A model generated the notes under the pieces. The model saw nothing but the letters and a program-made list of their open reading frames with translations, was not told the DNA's origin and did not search any database. The position numbers and the translations under genes are program-made. Shown here piece by piece: positions 1 to 12,900 of a stretch of DNA of 32,563 bases; position 1 is the first letter of the stretch, and each line of letters starts with the position of its first letter. Source of the DNA: Acanthaster planci (Eukaryota; Echinodermata; Asteroidea; Valvatida; Acanthasteridae); contig NW_019091501.1 in NCBI RefSeq assembly GCF_001949145.1, positions 312,001 to 344,563 of the forward strand. Direction: 5' to 3'.

Positions 1-768
1 TTTGGTGTAATTGTTATTGTCTTTTTAAAGTGTAGCACTAAATTTTAGAGCATTTTGCGGACTCTACGGAGGGAAAGAAAGAAAGTAGCAGCTGAAACCT
101 GTTTAAAAAAAAAACAAGTGCACTTAAGTGTGCCCTTCTTGGGCCATTTGCCACCGTCCCCCAGACCTGCCAGTGTTAGCAATCAAAGTTTTGCCATCCT
201 GCATCATCTGTCTGTTGTATTTGCATTTTCGTGTTTAAATGAATATGTCACTATTTTTGCCTTGTTGAATAAGGAGTTGCTGAGTTTGATATGAATATGA
301 CAAAAATCATAAAAGCTGTTCTATAGCCCCTTCCGATTAACACCACGACATACTTTCATATTCTCGGCATGTTGCAAATGATGTTGTGATGTGGATTCCT
401 TACGTGCGTGTCTTAAGAAGTGATTATAATTACCACAGTGGGATTGATGTCTCAATACATGTACCTCTATTCTGTGGCCAGAGGACTCAAATCAACAGAA
501 GCGTCAGTTTTAAAAAGTCAACTTTACCCCCCTTATTGTCACTACATGAGATGCCAAGATCATTCAAAAATATCTTCGGTTTGTCCTCTTGCATCAATCT
601 CCCGAGATCCTTATCAATTATAATTACAATAGCCAGCTACGCTATAAGCAGTTTGGCAGGCCATGGGCAGGAAATTGATCTTTTGTGTGATAAATATTGA
701 GTGTGTATTGTGGTATTGTAAATGTCTCTGAAGCAAGTTGGTTTTATTTTTCTCATCTTGTGAAGCAG
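1..768 (+). other. Helicase intron, 5' edge of window
   Basis: No exon, repeat or RNA gene recognised. The reading frames here lack family resemblance. The upstream exons of the helicase lie to the left of the window. Confidence 0.6.
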
Positions 769-924
769 GACAAATGCTTGAACCCCTGTCAGCTGCAGGC
801 AGTCAGCAGAGCGTCCGCTGCTGTTGCCATGTTTGACACCCTGCCCAGAATATGCCTGGTGAACGGGCCGCCCGCTACGGGCAGAACAAAGACGGTCATC
901 CAAATTGTCAAGCAAGTACTGAAG
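769..924 (+). CDS. SETX: Senataxin-like exon a: Q motif and Walker A-like
   Basis: 52 codons, phase 0 at both ends, between acceptor GAAGCAG and donor AAG|GTAATA. It encodes DKCLNPCQLQAVSRA, with the conserved Gln of the Q motif, followed by RICLVNGPPATGRTKT. The Walker A consensus in this family is GPPGTGK(S/T)KT. Here codon 874-876 gives Ala for Gly and codon 883-885 (AGA) gives Arg for the phosphate-binding Lys. Each change is one base away from the consensus codon. Confidence 0.88.
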
Positions 925-3900
925 GTAATACTTCTAAAACTACATGTCTTTATGTTGAAATGGAAACGAAGCTCAGCACCCTCCCCGTTTCTCAGTAGAG
1001 GTTCTTCTAACCAACTGTTCTGCATTCAGCAGATAGTGTGGAAATGCAGAGGTGTCTACAAACAGCCATTAGGTGAAATCATGTTCGTTGCTGTATTAAA
1101 CTGCAGTGCTTCAAAAATTTGGCAAGATAGTCCTTTGACGTCCATGTTTTCCCTCACATTTTGTTCATTCGTTTGTAGAATCAGGCAGCCAAGCAACACC
1201 AGCAGTGCCTTCCAGGCAAGCGTAACAGCAGGTCACAGGCAAAGCCGCCCCCTGTTCTGCTCTGTGCCCCCTCCCACACCTTGGTCAACGTCTTACTCAG
1301 GCAGCTGATGAGGGAAATACCCACAATGTTCCCCTATGAAACGCAGCCCAGCGACAGAGGTACAACCCCCTCGACTGTCAGTGCACTTAGGTCGCTTAAA
1401 TAGTACTGAGTAATTTCAAATGCTGAGCAAAAAGCAGCAGTGAACCAGTCATAGGCAACTAATACAGTGGAACGCTGCTATAACAAGCACCACTGTACCG
1501 AGCATTTGGGAATGCTGAACATCCCCCAAAGCTCCCAAATTTTCTGTGCACTTGTACCAAACATGACAGTTTTGTTTTAAATGATAGAAACATGTTTAGA
1601 ACTGATGATGATAACTCAGAGTTGAGGAAAATTACATTCATGAAGGAAAAACTGCCAATAAGTAGTGCTTTCTGTACATGTATCGTTCGTGGGTGGCCTA
1701 CATTCCATGTACCACAGGTGGCCAGGTGGACTGGCTGCCGAGTACGTTCATGCAACTCTGGAAACTCTGGTGTGGAAAACTTTGAATGATTATCACGACA
1801 GAGCCGGGAAATTTGACCTTGGAAAATCACCAAAACAAAAAATAATATGCAAAAAGACACAACCATATGTTATTTACATGTAATCCACACAAATCTTTGA
1901 TAAATATTTTGGCGTTCCAAAACACTTGCCTTATATTTCTTTGCCAACTCTGAACATGTATGCACCTAGCCTCGAGTGCTGTTGCCATGTATTAAAGTGT
2001 TATTTTACAAACAGGAGCCAGTGTAACCATTCTACATATCACATGCAAATTTCAACCAAGGAAAACTTGATTTCATTTTGTGATTTTACTTGTAGTGAGG
2101 ACTACTCAAAAGGTGAAACATGAAAGGATATGAACAAAATGCAGGAATTTGAATGTTTTTTATTTCAAACCTTATTTCTTGCGTAAAAGTGTTTCCACAA
2201 AAGCCTGAAACAAAAACTTTTATGGACCAAGTGGCACATGTTTGAACATGGGCCAGAGTTAGGAACGGGTGCATGCATCCCTGGCTGAAAATCATTATAC
2301 CCAATGACAGCTTCGCTGAACATTTTGTGGACCCTGTTGTGTTCGTAATAGCAGCGTTCCACTGTACATCATGTGCCATTTTTGTCTGGTAATCGGTTTA
2401 TACTTGGCAATGGTGTTCTGTGTTAAGTCAATACCGGTGCTCATCAGCCTATAAAAGAAATTGATCTCAGCTGACCATGTGCTGAAATTCACTGACTGAG
2501 GAAGTTGTTCCGTTACTTGGCAAGGATAAGATAGAAGTACATTCAACATTTGTTACCTACTCTGTGCAAATGAGTTACAAGTCACCTGAACCACTCATGA
2601 ATTAAAGGCCTTTTAAACAAATCTTGCAAAATTTAAAGCAATAGGAACCCTCAGCATTTTTCCTTCACAAAATGTTAAATTTCTTCAGGATACCAAACTG
2701 AGAGAGACATCTCAATGAATAACTCAGATTAATTTAATTACAACAGGTTTTGCCCTTACCTGATGTATATATTTTTATTTTTATAAACACTGTATACTCA
2801 GTACTTGTCCGAGAGCTTGCGTCAAAAATTCAGAAGTTTACTTAGATGGGACTTGAACCCACGACCTCCTGCTTACTAGTGGAGATGTCTTAACCACTCG
2901 ACCACCGAGCTTGCGGGGTCGGCTGGCCGGTCCGAGTCAGAAAAAGCAGCAGGTACCGCGAACTGTCATTCAAGATGTACTTGAAGCACTGAGTGTACAG
3001 TGTTGAGACATATATACATCGAATAAGGGCAAAACCTGTAATGAAATTAACATCTCCCTGACGCACGTACATCTTGAAAGAGCTCAGTTTGCTCTGTTGA
3101 GAACAAACTAAAACTCAAAAGTAGCTCTGGCAACTTCCAACTTACTTTCACAAAGCGAGTTTCATTTGTGAATTATTCTGTACATTTGTTACACTAACTC
3201 CCCAGCATACATTCTCTGAACACCTTTTGAATGGGCACTGTCTTGATTTAAGCACATTTAACTGTTTCTGGGTCACTCGGTGCTCCGCTCTTTCCATTCC
3301 TCCAAAACATTTTTGGTGGATTTGAAGGATTTTGAAAGTTTGTGGAAGAGGTGAAGTTAACACTTGTTATTATTAATGGGGATAGGTCCTGACCCCACAC
3401 TTGGTTGTTAATAATGTTTCTTGCCAGGTGCGACCAAACGTTACCATGTGGTGCGAGTGCACGGACCCTCTGCTGTAATCCACGACAGCGTCAAGAAATT
3501 CAGCCTGGACAGCCAAGTGGAAGCCCAGAGGAAACAAGGTCAGATGCACCAACTACCGACCCATTTCTTTGAAACATTTTTTTGTCACCAGAATCCACGG
3601 TGGACATAAAGAATATGCTTTATCCTGTTTAAGAAACGTGCAGTGCTGAACTTCTTCACGGATACATCTTCCAAATAACTGCGATGGTCACTGATGAAAA
3701 AAACTGGTCTGCACTTGACTGCATAACAATACCTTAGTCTGTTAGTGATCACATCTGCCACGGAATTCCTGCCAAATGTACTGCATTTACAGTGTGATGA
3801 TGCACTTAAAAGATGATGCATTCTCTGTCGTGCTCCATTTCTTGGGGGATCCACTGTTTCACAACGCTTACTTACGATTGTGCATTCAGATGTTGAAACT

Positions 3901-6900
3901 CAAAAATTTCAAACCTTTGGTCTCTTGTCTTGTATACTGTAATCTTTATCAGGGACTGTTGGTCATTTCCCAGCATTTTGACAATTCTGTGGACATGTAA
4001 TGTTTAGTTTAAGGGTTCTGGTGTGATACTGATAGGTTATTTGCATATGTGTTTCACTCACTCTTACATTTGGCTGATTAAAATTAGTTCCTTGTTTCTC
4101 ATCACTCAAAGTTATATTTTTGGGCTGGGAGGACCTTTGATATTTGATATTTCAAGTTAGTATTTTTTAGGCTTTTCAGATAGTCTAAAAGTACCTTTCT
4201 TGTATAGTACTTTAATACTTGAGTGTTCCATATATCATAACGGCATAATCTGATCAATTGGTCATGGTTTAGGGCAAAAGACTAAAGAATTAAAAAAGAC
4301 AAAGACCATTTTTGTGGTACAGACACATCTAAAAGGTTGAAAGAGGCCGGAAATTGGTTAAATACATGTAGTTAGAAATATCAAATATCAATAAAAGTCC
4401 GGGTGGTAGGGAAAATCCAGTTGGGCGGTGATGATAAACAAGGAACTTTCCTTTGTTCTTGTGTACTAATAATTTAGTGTATGAAGCGCAGTTTCCAAAT
4501 TGCTCCCATTTGAACCAGACTTTCTTTCCTTTCCAAGTGTCCCTTACTTCATTTTGCGACCGATAAGTATACCTTGGAAATTCCTCCTTTTTTGAGTAAG
4601 TTCTTGTGGGGTGCTGTTTCTGTATACCACCAAGACAACTCAAGTCTTGTGCCCGTGCCGTCTTGCTCAATTTTCCAGAACCTGGACCACTATTGGAAAG
4701 CACGCCATTTCTTGTTGACACACATACAGTACATTCCAATTGAAAGTGTACCTGGGAATGTGCATTTTTCCACATAGACTTTCCCATTCCAATTCACAGT
4801 GCTAACTTTCAGTTGCAACATGCTGTAGCTCATTTGCAGATCCAGCAGATTGGCTAACAAACACCAGGCGTTCACTGAAATTGAGAATTGTCTTTCATTT
4901 TTTTCCCCTCTTTCAATTTATGCAGATGTTCACAGGATAGATCTCAACCTAGAACGTTCGACAAAGAAGAGAGAAAGCCTGCACAGACAAATAACAGAGC
5001 TAGAAAAAAACTGTGAACTCCACAACCACAACAGTAACAAAGAAGAGGTAACAGTGTGTGAAGAGAATTTCAATCATATCTTATGTACTGACTTGACTGT
5101 GCATTTGAGACAAACATGGAAGTCTCTAGCCTCCAGGTGACAGTTTTCTTGCTCTGCACTCTTTGTGCAGAGAACTTCAATCATATCTGACTTGACGGTG
5201 CATTTTACACACTGTAACATTGACGTCTCCAGCCTACACATGTCATGATGATGGGCATGATCAGTCAATCTGAGTCCATTGTGTTGTGCTGTCAATCAAT
5301 CCTTAGGGTAATATCAGACTCCATTTTCCCACATACCACTGCATACCATGGAATGCTACTGTAACGAACACCGCTTTACAGAACATTCACTTTGGCTCCT
5401 GAATTTTCGGCGAACTTTTGCCAAACATTAAAATTTTGTTTTAAACAAACAAAGCATTTATATTTAGAACTGATGATGATAACTCACAGTTGAAGAAACT
5501 ATTTTTCACGATGGAACAACGGCCAACACCTGGTGCAGCCTGTGTCGTGTGGGCAGCCTAAATGCACATTGTATGTAACATGCCTGTGTGTATAGGTGGC
5601 CATGTAGACCGTCTGCTGAGCATATGTAACATCATGAATCACTGGCGACTCTGCAGAAAACTTTAAATGATAATCCCTACAAAGCTGGAAGAGTTGACAT
5701 CAAAAAATCACCAAAATGGAAAATGAATGTGCAGATAGACCACTGCATCTCTTAATTAATTCCCAGAAATTCTTCAACGAATTTCTTGCTAGTCTTAATA
5801 GTTTTCAAAAATGCATGCATGACTTTTTGTTGCTGATGGCTGACATGCATGTCATGCTACTGTATTAGAATGGTTTCCGACGTGGTCCATTATTTAAGTG
5901 CCACTTTACCAACAGGAACCAGTGTAACCATACTTCATGTTGCATGCAGTATTTAAGTGATGTCTCAAGGAAAACTTGATTTCATTTTATGATTCTTCCT
6001 TCAGTGAGGCCTTCCAGAAAGCTAAAATGTGAAAAGAAATTATTATTCATAGAACAAAATGCAGGATCTTCTGTGTGTTTAGTTTTAACTTAGTATTTTG
6101 CATGTAACTGTTGGCCCTAAATTCTCACAGAAAAGCGTGTTGTAATGGGGGCCACCATGCATATGAATGGGCCGGAATTCAAAACGGTCATGTGCTTCAG
6201 ATCTGTGACTGAAAATCACTTTGCCGAATGACTGCTATACTGAATATTTTGTGGGGACCCTGTCATGTTGGCTATAGTGGTGTTCACTGTACAAAATGAT
6301 CATTCAAGGCCATGAGTAAGGAAGAAAAGAATCAGCCGATGGCAGAAGGAAAAAATGGCAGATTGTTCAGCAAGATTATTCCCCTAAATAGTATTGCATG
6401 ATTTTGGGCAGACCGTCACATGGGGTTTGTTAATTAGGACATTGTCTCATATGCCAAGAATGTCTTTTTTAGTTAATCAGAGTGCAGCAAAGAAAGAAAC
6501 AACTGATCAAAGACCTGACTATTAACAAACTCAAACTGGAGGACCAGAAGCGACAGAGAGCCGAGCTGGAGGGCAGGCCCAATGCCATCTACGAGCGGGC
6601 CATTCTGGACAGAGCAGACGTCATCTGCTGTACTGTCAACTTCACTGGCAGCCAGTTGCTGCAGGATACTGGCTCTAAGGATGGCGCACGCCAAAAAATG
6701 AAGTTCTCCTGTGTCATTGTGGACGAGGTATGAACATTGCCTGTCCGGTACTCAACAACTAGTCTCATTTAGCTCCAATATTGGGCTAAATCAGTCCTCC
6801 CTGAGGACTACATTACATGCAATTTGGGTAAAATATGCTTTTTTCTTGTGTCACATTCGCTGTACTGTGGGTAATTTTAAATTAGATCAAAATCTAAACA

Positions 6901-9900
6901 GGTTGGTTTAAAAGTAGCTGATGGTTGAAAACCAGTTGTTACTTTACAAGTTGCAGACTTTAAAAAGTAGCTTGGGGTCTATCAGAAGCTGGTGTTCCAT
7001 TAAAAAGTAACTGGTGGTCAGAAAGTAAACCTCAAAGTCAATAAGCTCCAAAAACTTTCATGTTGTAATTTTGTATGTGATTACGCTTTCACATGCTTGG
7101 TCCCTTCATTCATGATTGGACTCATTTGACTTCACTCAACCCAACCCACCCCAACTTGATTTGACTCCCACCAGACGCAATCTTTGAGAAAAAGGAACAA
7201 AAAGATGTACCTGGGCATCAAAATGAAACTACACTGCACTGTGGTCTATACCGCTCTAAATATTCACTTTAAAACCTAAATTTCTAGAAACAAGAGGAAA
7301 GGATATAGATATAAAAATACATTGAATTATAGGAGTAGATTTTCAAACAAACTAAATGAGGTTGCGTAAAGATGCCTGGAGACTATTGAATTAATATTAA
7401 GACTCGATTGAAGCTGTTTTGGCAGGTGAAGTCTTAGGAAGGCAGGCATTGGTGTAGAAGGCTGCACTCTGGCAAATATGTGTATGCAGTTAAAGCCCAA
7501 GGCAACAGTGTATTGTCACCCACTCTGCTGGCCTAGTTAAGAGCAAAAGATCTGTGTTACCAAAGCAGGCATTGCCACATCTACCCACCCCCTCATCGTT
7601 CACCAAGTCAGTTCTTGCCTTGGTTCCTTCCTCTCCAGGCCAATCAGTGCATGGAACTGGACTCCATCATCCCACTCCAGAACTGCTCCATGAAGGTCGT
7701 GCTGGTCGGTGATCCCAAGCTGACACGAGCAACGGTCGCCTCCAAGGTCGGAAAATGCATTTGCTGTTAGGGGGAAAAAATACGGGCTACCAGTCAAAAT
7801 TTTTCGTGGTTTGTATACAGCCTGAAAGTTGACCCCTGGTGTCGCTCTTCCGGAACCCTTGGATAGGAAAAATAATATGCAAAGATTTTAGAATTTGTAA
7901 TAGTTTTTGTTCACTTTTTTCTTTAAAAATCCTGCTTGAAAAAGGGCTTTGAATAATAATTGCTTCTACATCAGTTTGTAGAAACTGAAAAATTGCCTAA
8001 CCTAAAAAATAAATATTCTGCCAAAAATTGTCCCATCACTTCCGAAAATCTCGAATACATGAAGAACAGTGTAATAGGGCAGTCTCGTACGCAGATGAAT
8101 ATTTAAGGTTTGAAATTTTATGGTAGTTTCTGGGTAAAAACCAAAATTAAAAACAGATCAAAATATTTTGCACATCTTAATCATTTATAAAGTACTAAAC
8201 ATAAAGCAATATTCTACTTTTACGAAAGGTTCTAATATTTTATTTAACCTTTGCGGACAACAACTGCATGATGTCAATTCAACAGAATCTGCAACCCATC
8301 GACGGCCGGTAGGTAAATCTTTGCAAGGTTGTACAATCTGGTTTTGAAGAAAACATGGCGAGTGAAAACAAACGTGCATGAACAAGGAGACTTAGGTACG
8401 ATATTGCCGGATGTGAAAGGTCATTAATAAAATTAGTTTTTTACCCATCTCCAGGTGACTTTTCCCAAATATTATTTGAAGAAGACAAAGATAAAATTCC
8501 AACATGAGTGTTTCATGGGGTGGTTTCAGTAAGGAATTATTTTTTCAAAAATTATTGAACGTGATAGGACGGCCCAATGTAAAATCCCCATAGGCAGACT
8601 TCGCAAGGGTTCCGGAAGCTCGTCGCGTGACCTTCTACTTTCAGGCTCTGTTACCCTGGACTGGTTCATAGCATGTGCGCTTCACATGAAGTTGGTTAGA
8701 AAAATCTAGTCCCAAAGCTTCTTTGTAAGAACTTCGGGTGATGCTTCACAGCCTACTGCCAATAAAACCTTATCCGAATCACGATGTTACTTCTGGCAAT
8801 AATGTATGTGTGTATTGCAAAGAGATGTAGTGGCCAGTTTGTGGCATCATAGGGCATGTAGTTGTTCCAGTTGCAGCCAATAGATTTGCCTACAGCCATA
8901 GGACACATCATGGTGTACCTACAAGTTTGTGCTTTGTAAGGCACCAAGAATATTAAACTATGCACTGTGGAGCAAATCACTCCCATTTTCATCAGACTGA
9001 ATGAACTTGTAGCACGTTCACATGAGAGGTTAAGACATCCAGGAATGGCGAAATTTCATTGTCATTGCTAAATGCATGCTCCTGGCAAAGTTAGAATTTA
9101 AATTGTATTACACTTGTTCCCATCAGCACAAAGTTTTGGCATCTTAATAGTTTGACAAAATGTTTACTGTGAGCACAAAGATTTNNNNNNNNNNNNNNNN
9201 NNNNNNNNNNNNNNNNNNNNNNNNNNNNNNNNNNNNNNNNNNNNNNNNNNNNNNNNNNNNNNNNNNNNNNNNNNNNNNNNNNNNNNNNNNNNNNNNNNNN
9301 NNNNNNNNNNNNNNNNNNNNNNNNNNNNNNNNNNNNNNNNNNNNNNNNNNNNNNNNNNNNNNNNNNNNNNNNNNNNNNNNNNNNNNNNNNNNNNNNNNNN
9401 NNNNNNNNNNNNNNNNNNNNNNNNNNNNNNNNNNNNNNNNNNNNNNNNNNNNNNNNNNNNNNNNNNNNNNNNNNNNNNNNNNNNNNNNNNNNNNNNNGGC
9501 ACCTTAGTTTGATTGACAAGGTGTTTTCTGTGGGTGTTGTAGTCAAGACCCACAAGACCATTACAAGACTGTTGTAAGGCCAACACAAGACGTCCAGTTT
9601 GAATTCACATCTTAAACTATTCAAATGAACTGCTGCAAAACCATTCCTTTGTCATTATTCCCTGTGTTAACTTGAGAGATGACTGGTGTTGTAGATGCTC
9701 TTCACTACAACATTACTCTCCTTTCATCATGTAACACCCCTCCCCATGTATGTATCCTTGCCATAGGAAGCCAACCAGCATGGCTTGCACCGGTCCTTGT
9801 TTGAGCGCCTGTGTGGCTGGTTCCCATCGGGCGAGACGCACCCTTCGCCAATTTGCCGACTGAAGAACCAGCACCGCATGCACCCGGAAATCGCTGCCTT

Positions 9901-12900
9901 TCCGTCCAAACACTTCTATGGTGGCGGGCTGCTGATCGACAAGTAAGGGTTGAGAAATGGACACCGGTGGAACTCCTCTCTGTGGCTGTATTTGCCTTGC
10001 AGAAAGTCTGTGTGGAATTTGCCGCCCAAGTTTTGTGGCACTTGGTGGCCCAGTACCAGTGGAAATGCATCCACATGGCTTTTCACACTGTACTTTTCAT
10101 TGAATCGTCATTAATCTTTTTATGTCTGATAATAAAAGTGCAAGTTCTTCAAAAGCACCCATGGCAATGTGGCTTGCAGCCTTAGGGATCCTGTAGAGAG
10201 AAGATGGTAAAGAAATGTTCAGTTTTTAACTCACAATGGAGGATGAGGGAATCCAACCCCCACATGAAAATCTTGGCTGTCTCATGCCTTTATAACAATT
10301 TTTTAAACACTATATCCGTAAAGACTTTCATTGTGAGCACCAGTACTTCTTCCAACTTTCATTTCAATTATTTGTGCTCATTTATTGTTTACACCCACAT
10401 ATTTGTTGGCCAACATGTTGTGAACATGTCATTTGGAAAACTTAACATTTGTAGCAGAATATCTTGGAAAAATGGCATTTTGCAAGGAATGGCATATTTT
10501 CGTAGAATTGGTGTCATAATAATTGTAACACATGATTGGAAAACCGGCTTAAAAGCTCAATATGAAAAAATGCATTGTAACGATTCCTGAGAAAACGTCT
10601 ATGGTGTTTTTCTAGTTTTTCTAGGGCCATAGGTGGGAGGAAATTCCAGAGAAATATTGCGGGGAACCACCAGTATGTGGTTGGAAGCTTGATGCTCATG
10701 TCGGCCTGGTTGGTATTCAAACCCCAACCACACAGGTGGGAGGCAAGGAAAGAAGCTCTGTACCAACTTAACCCACCCCCTCCACCCACCCACCCCAAAG
10801 AAATAGGGTGAACAAACTTTGGATTGGATATTTTGACAAACTGTGTACAGTTCACGTACTGTGGTTCAAATTGGCCTCTTAACAAGAGGCAGTTGGACAC
10901 TCAGAAGTTGATCATTCAGTAGTTGTTCATTACACTACCTTTCGCCTTTCCTCTCAGAATGTTACTTTCTCCGAGGTTTTCAGAAAACATTAAAACTTGA
11001 ACATTGTATCCAGCATAGGCAAACTGAGCAATCTTTGCATAAAGGTTTATTTCATGTTTCAAATCACCCATAAGCCCATGTTAACTCTCTTCCTACAGTT
11101 CAAAATTTGCTATGTCTGTTTTTGTTATTTTCCGGGGATGCAGGAACATGGCAAAGAGAAGACAGTCTTTCTTTCTTCACCCGTACCTCATCTTCAATGT
11201 CATACAGAGCAAAGAAGTTAAAACTTCGCAAAGGTACAGTGACAGATGTGTAAAAGGCTGTGGCACACATTCTCCTAAAATTCCCAGTTTAACTCCTGCT
11301 TATTTTTCTGCACTGTGTTCAATTCAGCTCATTGTTTGGCTTAAATTTCAGTAAAGTTTAGAATTGGACTTTGTCCAGAAATTACTGTCTTGATACTATT
11401 GATACATATTTTGGAATGTATTTCTAGTTTTTTTCTGATATTAACCCTACCCTGTCGTATTCTTGCAAATCCATCAGGAGATTGAGGTTCATTTTCAATG
11501 ATTGAGGAAGATACAGTCAGGGCACTTAAGTGCACTGGGGCTTCACATTCTTTGAAAGTCACAGTACAAACCTTGAACCGCGGGTTTCCTGCACAGTTCA
11601 GGTTTTTAGAGAATTCAGGAAGGTTTTAGCAAGAATACCCAGTAACTGGAGATAGAAATGCCTCTCTGAGTGACTGCTTTTTGTTTTGCATTGGGGAGTG
11701 AAATTTAATGACTAGTTTTTGTGTTCCTTTCCTGACGATGGTTGGGCAGATCCTATGCCAATGAGGCAGAACAAATCATGGTACTGAAACTGTACCACCG
11801 GATCTGCCGGGAAAAAATGAAGGACAAGGTCATTTTCTCGGAACCAACATCCATGGGGATCATCGTGCTGAGCAAGGACCAGGCGTCATACATCTCCCTC
11901 TGCCAGAAAAAAGCCGAGAAGGAACTGGCGGCATCCTCTCCTAAAAACTTCTTGTAAGGCCCTCCATTCATCCTTGCTAGACCACTGAGCTTGGTTCTAA
12001 ATGCTGGCAATGAATCACTTCTGAACTTTTCCCCAATTAAGTGGTTGGATGTTTTGTCATGCCCTCTGTGTATTATCTTGAATGCCCAGTCCAAGATTCA
12101 TGGTGATGTTTAAGCCAGACAGTCTTCTGCAGTTTGAGTCTTTCTGTCAATTGACCTTATTTGCAATTTGGCCAAATGGAATTTAAAGTGAAGTTACCTT
12201 TTTTTATTTTGGAACCTAAGAGTAAATGTGAAAGCAATGAACAAAAGTTCATTACAGATTCATTTCATTACGATGTTGAATGATTTCAAATATCAGATTC
12301 ATTGTATCTTATTGTTTTAACAGCATTTCTCAAAAAGTAAAAGCAAGGTTCAGACTCCAACACAGTCTGGCACCACCCATTTGACAGATGACATTGTATG
12401 AAGTAGATTCAGGGAACACAATCAGAAATGGTGTTCTTTAAACCTAACCCTACATAATTAAAAAAATTACTACTTAGTAGTAAAGTGTAGCATGCAGTGC
12501 TGTTGCTTGTATGAGGACATGACCGTATTGTTCTCTGAAGCCATACAGTACAGTAGATAAGACAATGTACCATACAGTGCTGTGGCACTATGAAATGCAT
12601 CCACGGTACTTGTGTCCCTCAGCTGGACACTATACCCTGTTCACTTCTTCCCACCTCTCGCACTAGAGCCATGCAACTTGGTCCTCAGATCGGGAGACTT
12701 CCGACATTGTACACGTATGTCTGCCGTTGCCAGTTGAAAAACATGTTGGTTTATTCCCAACGTTTCTGCTGCATGCCTTGTAATAAGATGTTGCAGTATT
12801 GTTCATGAATATTCGTGATTGCCTTTAACTGTTCAACCTCGCATGTGTAAGCATTTATCCACTGAGTTATATAGGGTGTTCCCAATTTTGATCAGAAACA

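Noticed and set aside
2842-2912. Functional tRNA gene
   Set aside because: A and B boxes are present, but the anticodon arm does not form a normal 7-base loop and no clean acceptor stem could be paired.
9091-9624. 177-codon frame across the gap
   Set aside because: It consists mostly of N; openness there carries no information.
9705-10076. 123-codon - strand frame
   Set aside because: It overlaps the QHRMHP exon of the helicase, which is supported by motif and splice phase on the + strand.
10204-10590. 128-codon + strand frame in a helicase intron
   Set aside because: No motif, no frame-compatible splice partners, and the helicase is complete on both sides without it.
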